In this document: in pieces, positions 25,403-32,679 of the stretch | Numbering within the stretch: position 1 is the stretch's first letter | Layout of the letters: each line of letters begins with the position of its first letter | Source of the DNA: Duganella sp. Root1480D1 | GTDB taxonomy: Bacteria; Pseudomonadota; Gammaproteobacteria; Burkholderiales; Burkholderiaceae_D | Length of the DNA: 64,000 bases | Assembly (NCBI RefSeq): GCF_001427305.1 | Contig: NZ_LMFZ01000034.1 | Coordinates: forward strand, 354,085-418,084 | Direction: 5' to 3' | The notes under the pieces: generated by a model | Databases searched by the model: none | What the model was told of the DNA's origin: nothing | The model's input: only the letters and a program-made list of their open reading frames with translations | Translations under genes and position numbers: made by a program

Positions 25403-26486
25403 ATCCAGATCTGGCATAGGCTGCGTCCATCAATCCGCTTGCCAGGGTGCCAAGCTTTTGATGGTCGAAGCTGCTGTTATTGAAAATGATGACGGTGATA
25501 CCGTCTGCCAGCACACGCCGCGCAACCAGGCGAAAACCGCCATTCGAGCCATCCTCCCAGGCTGCCTCGCGTGGCTGGCCTGCGATCGATTCCACGCGTG
25601 TTCGACCGCCAAGCGCGTAGCGCTGGTCGGGCATCTGCACTTTCATCAGCGCCGCCCGAGAGGCCGGTGTCAGGATACTGCCACTGAGTACGCCATCCAT
25701 CAGCCGCAGCATGTCGGGCGCGCTGCTGTAGAAGCCTCCCGCCATGGCCATATAATCCGGTACGGCGTTCACTTTGCGTTGCCATGCGGTGACCGGGCCT
25801 GAGTAAGCCAGCGCCATACCTGGCACTGCACTCGACTCACCGTTGAAAAGGCCGCTGTCGCGCAGGCCCAAAGGTTCCAGTAACCAGGCCGCAACCACGT
25901 CGCGGTAGGGTCGGCGCCCCATGCGCTCGGCAATCGCTTTCACAATCAGCCAGTTCGAATGGGAATAGTCCCAGGCGGAGCCCGGCGTGAAACGCAAGTC
26001 GCCGCTGGCATAGCGCTGCACCGCGTCCATTTGTTCGAGCTCGGTATGCGCCACGGCGGGATCGGCCTTCCTGGCCGCGATCAAGTCATTGGGCACGCCG
26101 CTTGAATGATACATCAGATGGCGCAGCGTCAGCCGGGCGCCATTGTCCGCGCGGTAACCGGGCAGATACTGCTTGATCGGCTCGTCCAGCCGGAGGATGC
26201 CCTGGTCGACCATTTTCATCACAACCATCGAGGCAACCCATTTCGACACCGATCCCGTCTCGAAACGCGTGCCCAACGCCATCGGAGCCTGCGATTGCGG
26301 ATCGGCCACGCCAATCGCCCTGCCGAACAAAATGGAAGAACCGCGGCCCACGACGACGGTGCCATTGAAGTCGGGATAGGCAGCCAGCGCCGCCTCATAG
26401 CTGGACGGCAGCGCCTCGGCGAACGCTGAGGCAAGCGGCGTCATGGCAAACGTTCCAACAAGGCCCAAGTATTCGCGGCGGTTCAT
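25401..26486 (-). CDS. Serine hydrolase, beta-lactamase class C/PBP fold
   Basis: A 361-aa exported hydrolase. The start at 26486 (MNRREYLGL) is preferred over 26504 because GAGGG lies eight bases upstream. The twin-arginine-like NRREYLGLVGT start and hydrophobic stretch to about residue 25 form a signal peptide. The active-site Ser is in TGSVSK (S-x-x-K), and DYSHSNW supplies the Tyr-x-Asn motif. These define the penicillin-recognising, Estb/ClbP-like group, which includes esterases, D-aminopeptidases and true AmpC enzymes; resistance activity should not be assumed. Convergent with the lipoprotein operon. Confidence 0.82.
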   Translation of the reverse strand: MNRREYLGLVGTFAMTPLASAFAEALPSSYEAALAAYPDFNGTVVVGRGSSILFGRAIGVADPQSQAPMALGTRFETGSVSKWVASMVVMKMVDQGILRLDEPIKQYLPGYRADNGARLTLRHLMYHSSGVPNDLIAARKADPAVAHTELEQMDAVQRYASGDLRFTPGSAWDYSHSNWLIVKAIAERMGRRPYRDVVAAWLLEPLGLRDSGLFNGESSAVPGMALAYSGPVTAWQRKVNAVPDYMAMAGGFYSSAPDMLRLMDGVLSGSILTPASRAALMKVQMPDQRYALGGRTRVESIAGQPREAAWEDGSNGGFRLVARRVLADGITVIIFNNSSFDHQKLGTLASGLMDAAYARSG

Positions 26487-26542
26487 TAGAAAACCCTCAC
26501 TCAAGAAGATTCGGCGCCACCTGGCTGGCGACGCCGACTATT

Positions 26543-28843
26543 CTACTTCGCAATCAGCAGCAGCAGGCCACGGCCGCAGACACCATAGACATAGTTTTCG
26601 CCGCCGATGACGTCTTCAGCGCCAGCGGCACGAACCTGGCCGGCGCCTTCGGCCCAGGTGCAGGTGTCGGTCACGCGGTACCAGCTCTTGCCAGTGCCGG
26701 GCCAAGGCAGCGTGAAGTTCACACTGCCGCTCCAGCCGTTGTAGGCAACGTAGATGGCCGAGGCGCTGTCGCCAAACTCGCTGCCGTCGACGCGCCAGGC
26801 AATCGCGTGGTTATTGCTGTCGTTGAAGTAAGCCGCATCGGCCACTGCTCCGTCGGGCTTGAACCAGCGCAGTTGCTCCATCACGTTGCCGTTGCCGTCT
26901 GTCGATGAGTAGAAGTTCGCCGGCCGCAGCGCGGGATGCGCTTTGCGGAAGGCGACCAGTCCTTTACTGAAGGACTGGAAGTTGGACTGGTCCGAATTCC
27001 AGCTCCAGTTCTGCCACGTGGCGGCGGAATCCAGGTTGTAGGGATTGTTGTTGCAGTTGATGCTGCGCAGCGACTCGTCGCCGCCCACCATCATCGGCAC
27101 GCCGCCCGACAACAACATCAGCGCCATGCCGTTGCGCGCCGCCTTGCGCTGATCGCTCGCTATGCCGCCCTGGTCCCAGCTATTGTTATTGTCTTCGCCG
27201 CCATCGCTTGGGCCATAAGGCCAGGCCTGGCTGTTGTTCTTCGCATTGCAGCTATACAGGTCCTTCAGCGTGAAGCCATCGTGGGCGGTGATGAAGTTCA
27301 CCGAGTGCCATGGCTTGCGCCCATCGTCGCCGTACAAGTCGCTGGAGCCTGAAAAGCGCGTCGCCAGGGTGCCCGGAGTGATGGCCACCTGCCCCATCTT
27401 GTTCTGGTCCTGCCGGATGACGTCGCGATAGATGCCGTTCCACTCGGCCCAGCCAGTCGGGAAGCCGCCGACCTGGTAAGAATTGCCGCCGATCGCCCAA
27501 GGCTCGGCGATATGGTCAACACCGCTGCCGCCGGTGGCGGCGCGTGGCGGCAATTCAGCCACGATGCGGTTCAGCGCATTGCCGCTGTCCATTTTGTCGA
27601 AGTTGTAGCAACCGTGCTGGCAGGTGTTGCCCAGCACCGAAGCCAGGTCGTAGCGGAAGCCGTCCACGCCCAGTTTGTCGCGCCAGTAGGCCAGCGAATC
27701 GACGATCAGGTTCTGTGCCACGGTGTTGCGGGTGTTGTAGTTGCCGCCTACGCCGGTGTTGTCCCAGGAATTCTGGAAATCGCTGGTCAGCGAGTAGTAG
27801 GTCGGGTTATCCAGCCCGCGCATGCCGTAGATGTTGTAAGTGGTCTTGTCGCCGGCATTCCATTGGCCGCCCTCGCCCGTGTGGTTGTAGACCACGTCGA
27901 TGTACACCTTGATGCCGTTGTCGTGGAAGGCTTTGACCATTTCCTTGAACTCGCGGGTCGGGCCCCCTGCTACCTGGTCGTAGCTGTAGCGGCGGTCCGG
28001 CGCAAAATAGTTCAGGGTCATGTAGCCCCAGTAATTGTCTCCAGTGTTGGAATTCGGGTCCGCATCGTTGGTGTCGTTCTGGGTTTCCTGTACCGGCAGG
28101 AATTCGACTGCGGTCACGCCAAGGCTTGCCAGGTATGGCGCTTTCAGGCCGGCGCCCTTGTAGGTGCCGCGATAGGAAGCCGCAATGCTGCTGTCGTTCC
28201 TGGTCAGCCCCCGCACATGGGCTTCGTACACGATGTCGTCCTTGAATGCGCGGGTCGGCTTGGTGCCGATCGACTGGGTATCCCCTTGCAGCACGATGCC
28301 TTTGGGCGCACTGCTGCCGCTGTCGATATTGCGGTACAGGGCACCACTGGCGTAGATCGTACCGTTGCTCATGGTGGCAGTGGTTGGGTCGTGGCTGATC
28401 TCCAGCGCGTAAGGGTCGGTCAGCAGCTTGTTGGGGTTGAAGCGGTTGCCGTTGGCATCGACATCGGCAATGAAACCGGTCGACGAACCTTTGGTCCACC
28501 CCGCGTTGTATGGCCAGTTCGGTCCCCAGGCGCGGTAGCCGTAATAGACCATGCCGCTGATGCCGTAGCTGGCCAATTGGCTGCTGGTGACATTCAGGCT
28601 CCAGATCCCGCCGCTGCCAAGGGTCATCGGCAAGCTGGCTTTTTCCTGTTGGCCGGTGGCGGCGCTGTACAGGTACAGGTCGATACGGGTGGCGCGGCTC
28701 GAGTAAATCTTGAAGTTGACGCTGGATTTGGTGGCGTCGTAGGCGGCGCCGAGGCTATTGGCATTGATGGCAGCTTGGACGACTGGGCTGCCGAGCAATG
28801 CGCAGCCCAGCATCGCCACCCGGAGGGTACGGCGAACTTTCAT
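26543..28843 (-). CDS. Secreted isoamylase / glycogen debranching enzyme (GH13)
   Basis: A 766-aa enzyme that hydrolyses alpha-1,6 branch points in glycogen or amylopectin. Residues 1-24 are a signal peptide. A CBM48-like N-terminal domain (FKIYSSRATRIDLYLYSA) precedes the GH13 barrel with the conserved regions VYIDVVYNHTGEG, GVDGFRYDLASVLG (nucleophile Asp) and VNFITAHDGFTLKDLY. The catalytic acid lies in DHIAEPWA. The length is close to that of the Pseudomonas amyloderamosa isoamylase (about 770 aa). A LacI-type palindrome lies 47 bp upstream, so control by maltodextrins is plausible. Confidence 0.9.
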   Translation of the reverse strand: MKVRRTLRVAMLGCALLGSPVVQAAINANSLGAAYDATKSSVNFKIYSSRATRIDLYLYSAATGQQEKASLPMTLGSGGIWSLNVTSSQLASYGISGMVYYGYRAWGPNWPYNAGWTKGSSTGFIADVDANGNRFNPNKLLTDPYALEISHDPTTATMSNGTIYASGALYRNIDSGSSAPKGIVLQGDTQSIGTKPTRAFKDDIVYEAHVRGLTRNDSSIAASYRGTYKGAGLKAPYLASLGVTAVEFLPVQETQNDTNDADPNSNTGDNYWGYMTLNYFAPDRRYSYDQVAGGPTREFKEMVKAFHDNGIKVYIDVVYNHTGEGGQWNAGDKTTYNIYGMRGLDNPTYYSLTSDFQNSWDNTGVGGNYNTRNTVAQNLIVDSLAYWRDKLGVDGFRYDLASVLGNTCQHGCYNFDKMDSGNALNRIVAELPPRAATGGSGVDHIAEPWAIGGNSYQVGGFPTGWAEWNGIYRDVIRQDQNKMGQVAITPGTLATRFSGSSDLYGDDGRKPWHSVNFITAHDGFTLKDLYSCNAKNNSQAWPYGPSDGGEDNNNSWDQGGIASDQRKAARNGMALMLLSGGVPMMVGGDESLRSINCNNNPYNLDSAATWQNWSWNSDQSNFQSFSKGLVAFRKAHPALRPANFYSSTDGNGNVMEQLRWFKPDGAVADAAYFNDSNNHAIAWRVDGSEFGDSASAIYVAYNGWSGSVNFTLPWPGTGKSWYRVTDTCTWAEGAGQVRAAGAEDVIGGENYVYGVCGRGLLLLIAK

Positions 28844-28889
28844 TAATGTCTCCCTATTCTTGATTTATGTATTTTTGCTACTTGGTAGC

Positions 28890-28899
28890 GAATCGATTC
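28890..28899. promoter_or_regulatory. Candidate LacI-family operator upstream of isoamylase
   Basis: GAATCGATTC is a perfect 10-bp palindrome with the central CG typical of LacI/MalR-type operators, placed 47 bp upstream of the isoamylase start. No LacI gene is in the window, so the regulator would act from elsewhere. Confidence 0.45.
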
Positions 28900-29027
28900 T
28901 GCGCCTTAGCTGGTGTTTACTCAACTACATTGCAATCACGGCGATGTAATTGCACTACAAAAGCAAGATCTTCCCGCCCCTGCTACACTCGTGCGCCGTG
29001 TTGGTAAAAACATCACTTGGAGCAGGC

Positions 29028-29729
29028 ATGAGATACATCATCATTGGCGGAACCTCCGGGATTGGCCTGGCTGCCGCCACGATGGCCGTTGAGGCGGGAC
29101 ATTCGGTGCTGGCCGCCGGCCGCGATATGGGGAAATTTCCCGATGCACAGGCAGCCGGCGCCGCCACGGCCCAAATCGACGCCAGCGATCCTGAATCGGT
29201 GCAGCGCTTCTTTGCCGAACACGGCGAATTCGATCACCTGGTACTAAGCGTCTCCGGCGCATCCGGCGCCGGAAATTTCCGTGAGCTTGATATCGGTGAG
29301 CTGCGAAAGGGCTTCGAAGGAAAGTTCTGGCCGCAGGTCGCCTGCGCCAAGGCTGCATTGGCAACGCTCAGGCCGGGAGGATCGATCACCTTCGTCGGCG
29401 CTATCTCCTCGCGCGCGCTGAAGCCAGGCACCGCGGGCCTGGCCGCCATTAACGCGGCGCTGGAAGCCATGGTGCCCATCCTCGCATCGGAGTTGCGCCC
29501 CACGCGCGTCAACGCCGTTGTGCCCGGGGTTGTCGACACGCCCTGGTGGTCGCGCGTTCCCGAGGCAGCGAAGGCCGAACTGTTTGAAAAGCTCGCCAGC
29601 GAAGTCCCGGTCGGCCGCGTTGGCAAACCCGAAGACTTGGCCAGCGCCATCATGTTTGTCACGACCAACACCTTCATCACCGGCAGCATCATCGACTGCG
29701 ACGGCGGCTGGAAGCTGAAAAACCCATAG
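29028..29729 (+). CDS. SDR-family oxidoreductase lacking the YxxxK motif
   Basis: A 233-aa Rossmann-fold protein. The nucleotide motif GGTSGIG is at residues 7-13, and the C-terminal pattern VNAVVPGVVDTPWW and IDCDGGW is typical of short-chain dehydrogenases. However, the region where the catalytic Tyr-x-x-x-Lys should lie reads PGTAGLAAINAALEAM and contains neither residue, though SS remains at the Ser position. It may act as an atypical SDR, a binding protein or an enzyme with altered chemistry. The ATG at 29028 follows GGAGC. Confidence 0.78.
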   Translation: MRYIIIGGTSGIGLAAATMAVEAGHSVLAAGRDMGKFPDAQAAGAATAQIDASDPESVQRFFAEHGEFDHLVLSVSGASGAGNFRELDIGELRKGFEGKFWPQVACAKAALATLRPGGSITFVGAISSRALKPGTAGLAAINAALEAMVPILASELRPTRVNAVVPGVVDTPWWSRVPEAAKAELFEKLASEVPVGRVGKPEDLASAIMFVTTNTFITGSIIDCDGGWKLKNP

Positions 29730-29753
29730 AACCACTGTGTTCGAGAATGTAAC

Positions 29754-30413
29754 GTGAATGGAGTACCAAGGTTGAAAACTGTAGATCTCGCACTTATCGA
29801 ACGCTGGCTCACTGGCTGGAGTTTATCGCGCGGTGTGCCTTTGCCGCTTCCGTTGGACGGAGGCCTTGTCGTTGAAGTCGGGAAGCCGGAGCAATTGCGA
29901 CGCCACGTTTTTCTCGATGCAGGGCAAGCGCTTCAAGCCTGCGCCGACCGCATTCACGCCCCTTGCATATTCCTCAAAGCGGCCGTTGCGCCTCATGTGT
30001 TGCGGCAGGCGCTGCCCGTGCGCTGGAATGTTGAAAGCCCCGGCTACCTCATGATGGGACCCCGGCAAGCGTTAAGCGAAGTGACGATTCCCCATGGATA
30101 TCACACCAGGTTCGAAGCAGAGCACGGCGCACAGGTCGTGCGCGTGATTCACGAAAGCGGAGAACTTGCCGCATCAGGGCGCATTGTGCTGCACGGCCGG
30201 ACCGCCATATTCGACCAGATCGAAACGGCAGAATCCCATCGGCGCCGCGGCTTGGGCAGTGTCGTCATGCACTCGCTGGACCGCCTCGCAGTCCAAGCCG
30301 ATGTGAACGAACGGCTGCTGGTAGCGACCGAGGACGGCCGCGCTCTTTACACTCGACTTGGATGGAGCGTCATTGCGCCTTGGTCCACTGCCGTACTGCC
30401 CGCAAATCAATGA
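29754..30413 (+). CDS. GNAT family N-acetyltransferase
   Basis: A 219-aa protein beginning with a GTG at 29754. The GNAT acetyl-CoA motif A is clear: AIFDQIETAESHRRRGLGSV, with the R-R-G-L-G pyrophosphate loop, followed by ATEDGRALYTRLGW. The N-terminal 120 residues are an additional domain of unknown role. The acceptor substrate is unknown. It is 24 bp downstream of the SDR gene and may be co-transcribed. Confidence 0.75.
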   Translation: MNGVPRLKTVDLALIERWLTGWSLSRGVPLPLPLDGGLVVEVGKPEQLRRHVFLDAGQALQACADRIHAPCIFLKAAVAPHVLRQALPVRWNVESPGYLMMGPRQALSEVTIPHGYHTRFEAEHGAQVVRVIHESGELAASGRIVLHGRTAIFDQIETAESHRRRGLGSVVMHSLDRLAVQADVNERLLVATEDGRALYTRLGWSVIAPWSTAVLPANQ

Positions 30414-30471
30414 TCGCTCAGGTTCTGCTCACTGGCGGACCTATCTCCGCATCTAACACGTTGAGAAAAAT

Positions 30472-30804
30472 ATGAGTCAACGCTTCAAAAAGAACGCGCC
30501 AGGGTCGTTTTATACAACTGGTGAATGTCTGTCCTGCGGCGCCCCTGAAAGCCTGGCGCCTGAACTTCTCGCCGAACTCAACGACGACAACTCTGACACG
30601 TACTTTTTGCGGCAGCCAACTACGCCTGAGGAAATCGAACACGCCTGCCAGGCAATCGAAGTGTGCTGCGTGGATGCCCTCCGTTATGGTGGGGACGATC
30701 CACGGATCATCGAACGCCTGGGCAATAATCCAGTTTGCTGCGATCACCTCCAGCCAAAGAAGGTCAACTGGCTCCATCGGCTCAAGTCCAAACTGCAATG
30801 TTGA
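30472..30804 (+). CDS. Small Cys-rich protein, ferredoxin-like in appearance
   Basis: A 110-aa protein with several cysteines: ECLSCGAPE (CxxC, residues 19-22), EVCCVDALRYGG and NPVCCDHLQPK. The spacing suggests a metal site or iron-sulfur cluster, but the classic ferredoxin CxxCxxC is absent. The conserved-looking stretch TYFLRQPTTPEEIEHACQAI suggests a genuine family, not one I can name. It begins 59 bp after the acetyltransferase gene. Confidence 0.6.
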   Translation: MSQRFKKNAPGSFYTTGECLSCGAPESLAPELLAELNDDNSDTYFLRQPTTPEEIEHACQAIEVCCVDALRYGGDDPRIIERLGNNPVCCDHLQPKKVNWLHRLKSKLQC

Positions 30805-30860
30805 CGACTTGGCCATCATTTGATCGACCTGTTGCTGACTCCAAAAAATTCCGCTATATT

Positions 30861-30904
30861 GAACACATGTTCTGTATAACGAAATTCGTTCAACGAACTT
30901 TGTT
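30861..30904. promoter_or_regulatory. Tandem palindromic operator-like sites
   Basis: GAACACATGTTC (30861-30872) is an inverted repeat with 4-bp arms. It is followed by AACGAAATTCGTT (30878-30890, perfect) and AACGAACTTTGTT (30892-30904, one mismatch), two 13-bp palindromes one base apart. A TATATT (30855-30860) just before them could be a -10 box for the gene at 31058. An IclR- or GntR-type dimer is a possible ligand. Confidence 0.4.
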
Positions 30905-31057
30905 ATCAGCTAATTAGCATCAAGAGTCGGATTTTCCGACGCCAACCTGCCTCACCCGGGCAAGGTGGAAGCCAATACGGCGATGCGGCCTATTAACGGC
31001 AACGAAGCGGGCGCGACATGGTTTGCTCCGAATCGGGCCAAGCTCTCAGGAGAGACC

Positions 31058-31387
31058 ATGACAACACATACCTCCCACGCCCCGTCCATCGACACCAGCG
31101 TATGGCGCAACCAATTCCGCATGACCCATACGTTCCATCTTTCGCTGGGAACGAATGAGCCGGTTGCCGGCCAGTTGGAAACGACACTAAAAAACTCCAA
31201 CGCCCAAATCGAGAAATGGGTCATTTCGCGGCGGGCAGGCTGCTACGAGCACTGTATTACCGTCAAAGGCATCGGTGACGACTCGGCGCGCGAATTGCGC
31301 TCGGAACTCGCAAGCCTGAATGGGGAATTCAAAGTGCATGTCGAGCACATGCTCCACTTCGACAGCGACACAACGCAGCGTTCTTAA
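31058..31387 (+). CDS. Small hypothetical protein, ACT-like in outline
   Basis: A 109-aa protein. The start at 31058 is fixed by CAGGAGAG just upstream; an in-frame extension back to 30965 would lie in the regulatory leader. The beta-alpha-beta-like layout (ITVKGIGDDSARELRSELAS in the middle) recalls ACT or small regulatory domains, which is only a guess. A long leader (about 150 bp) with a hairpin GTCGGA-TTT-TCCGAC (30926-30940) precedes it. Its last bases overlap the stop of the convergent membrane protein gene. Confidence 0.55.
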   Translation: MTTHTSHAPSIDTSVWRNQFRMTHTFHLSLGTNEPVAGQLETTLKNSNAQIEKWVISRRAGCYEHCITVKGIGDDSARELRSELASLNGEFKVHVEHMLHFDSDTTQRS

Positions 31388-31776
31388 TTGCCAAACGGGG
31401 CCCTGAGGGCTCGAGGACATAGCCACCCCAGGACGGCAGCAACGATGAACAGGGCAGGAACGTCGCCAGCCAGGTGGCCTGCATGCATTGGATTGCCCAT
31501 GGCCTGCACCGCCATGACTGCTCCATGAACAATGCTGGACCAGATGGTGAATGCAATAAGGCTGGTGTGCCGCTCCGGGTCCCTGGCCGCAAGCAGAAGG
31601 AATATGCCTAAGGTCGCGTAGATGGCAATGATCATTTCGAGATATTCCGAGCGCCCGTGATGCCACGCCCACCCGGCGGGCCAGAGAACGGTAAGCGGAT
31701 ATACGGCGAAAAGGAAAGTAGCGCCAAAGACCAGCAGCGAGACTTTGAGGTACTTCAAGCGATCTTCTGCTCTCAT
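31384..31776 (-). CDS. Four-span membrane protein, DUF6632-like
   Basis: A 130-aa membrane protein starting at the ATG at 31776, with AGGGAG eight bases upstream. Hydrophobic segments lie near residues 10-28, 47-62, 74-92 and 100-118. The motif pattern WHHGRSEYLEMIIAIYATLG and HTSLIAFTIWSSIVHGAVMA resembles the small DUF6632 family. The function is unknown. It follows another small membrane protein by 10 bp, both downstream of a truncated merR. Confidence 0.6.
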   Translation of the reverse strand: MRAEDRLKYLKVSLLVFGATFLFAVYPLTVLWPAGWAWHHGRSEYLEMIIAIYATLGIFLLLAARDPERHTSLIAFTIWSSIVHGAVMAVQAMGNPMHAGHLAGDVPALFIVAAVLGWLCPRALRAPFGN

Positions 31777-31786
31777 TCCGCGCTCC

Positions 31787-32134
31787 CTATGTGGCACTCC
31801 GCAAATAAGCTCTTCGCACCGCGACACTGCCGCCAATGGCAACCGCCAAAAGGAGAAGCCCGGGTATCAAGGAGACTACGGTTTCTGTAACGTCACTCGC
31901 CGGCCACCCGCTTAACGCCATGCCGGCAATGGTGACCAGCCACCAGGCGCTGACGCCGGCCGCCATCAAATACCAAAGATAACTCGCCCAACGACGGCCC
32001 AACACCAAACCGATACCGCACAGCATAGGCAGCGCAGCAAGGTCCATCCAGACGAACGCCGAATTCTCGATCGCGAACCAATGGAAGTAAGCGGAAAACA
32101 GGAACAACAAGCCTATGACGAATTTAAGAGCCAT
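31787..32134 (-). CDS. Small four-span membrane protein
   Basis: A 115-aa hydrophobic protein with spans near residues 3-22, 29-46, 50-70 and 88-106. No family is recognised. Its ATG is six bases beyond the stop codon of the truncated merR, so transcripts from the merR promoter should now read into it and the next gene. Confidence 0.6.
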   Translation of the reverse strand: MALKFVIGLLFLFSAYFHWFAIENSAFVWMDLAALPMLCGIGLVLGRRWASYLWYLMAAGVSAWWLVTIAGMALSGWPASDVTETVVSLIPGLLLLAVAIGGSVAVRRAYLRSAT

Positions 32135-32140
32135 GATTCG

Positions 32141-32275
32141 TTATGCCGGACGCTTGCGATATTCACGATAGCCGTTCGACTGCCGGCTACCGACCTTCAG
32201 CAGCCCTTTCGATTCGTAGAAGCGAATCGCCGACGCAGCAAGGCCGGCATGCCTGGCCAGTTCCCCAATTTTCAT
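32141..32275 (-). pseudogene. Truncated MerR-family regulator (HTH only)
   Basis: The frame encodes 44 residues: MKIGELARHAGLAASAIRFY, then ESKGLLKVGSRQSNGYREY and a short foreign end. This is the N-terminal helix-turn-helix and wing 1 of a MerR regulator, normally 120-150 aa; the dimerisation helix and effector domain are gone. An alternative start at 32284 adds three residues. Upstream, its promoter and operator are intact. It is read as a deletion remnant that cannot dimerise normally. Confidence 0.8.
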
Positions 32276-32301
32276 AGCGCCCATCCATGGCTCATGCCAT
32301 T

Positions 32302-32379
32302 ACTATAAGCTTAAAGCCCGCTTGAAGGTCAACGGCCAGAATAAATGCTTGACCTTCAAGTGAACTTTAATCCTAAGGT
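32302..32379. promoter_or_regulatory. Divergent MerR-type promoter pair
   Basis: A perfect 12-bp inverted repeat (CTTGAAGGTCAA 32321-32332, TTGACCTTCAAG 32349-32360) supplies the -35 box TTGACC on each strand. Leftward, TTGACC is 19 bp from TATAGT (32302-32307); rightward, it is 19 bp from TAAGGT (32374-32379). The over-long 19-bp spacer is the hallmark of MerR-activated promoters. Each spacer contains a dyad, CTTCAAGC-GG-GCTTTAAG and CTTCAAGT-GA-ACTTTAAT. Confidence 0.7.
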
Positions 32380-32408
32380 GGAGCCATCGCAACTCACGTG
32401 ACTCCACG

Positions 32409-32519
32409 ATGAATCCTTTCGCATCATTGACACTGCCCAACGGGGCTGTAATTCCGAACCGCATCGCCAAGGCCGCTATGGAGGAAAATAGGGCGGACAA
32501 GGACCACGCCCCTTCCGAA
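32409..32519 (+). pseudogene. 5' fragment of an NADH:flavin oxidoreductase (old yellow enzyme) gene
   Basis: The first 37 codons after the MerR-type promoter match the N-terminus of OYE-family enzymes (PFASLTLPNGAVIPNRIAKA, then the AMEEN and DHAPSE motifs). After that the similarity stops abruptly. The open frame continues antisense to fadL, but that part looks like a shadow. The remaining 90% of the TIM-barrel enzyme is missing, so this is a truncated remnant. Confidence 0.75.
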
Positions 32520-32632
32520 ACCATCCGGGCCGCCAGATGCCAGCCGCACTTGCCGAAGGCCTGTGCGGCAGCAGTCGGACACTGTCATCAGGAATTTTCA
32601 ATACCGCCAATGGATGCAAGCCGCGCCCAAAT

Positions 32633-32660
32633 GAAAAAAGCCGGCGCAAGCGCCGGCTTC
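32633..32660 (-). terminator. Rho-independent terminator of fadL-like gene
   Basis: On the minus strand AAGCCGGCG-CTTG-CGCCGGCTT forms a 9-bp stem followed by a run of T (A run at 32634-32639 on the plus strand), 20 bp after the stop of the FadL gene. Confidence 0.88.
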
Positions 32661-32679
32661 TCGGTTCATCCGGGAAGGA

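Noticed and set aside
25401..26486. Reading the serine hydrolase as an AmpC beta-lactamase
   Set aside because: Only S-x-x-K and Y-x-N are clear; these are shared with esterases and peptidases, so antibiotic resistance is not supported.
30905..31057. Possible glycine riboswitch before the 109-aa gene
   Set aside because: The CTCTCAGG-like stretch near the start codon recalled the glycine aptamer, but the paired P1-P3 elements could not be traced; only a short hairpin is visible.
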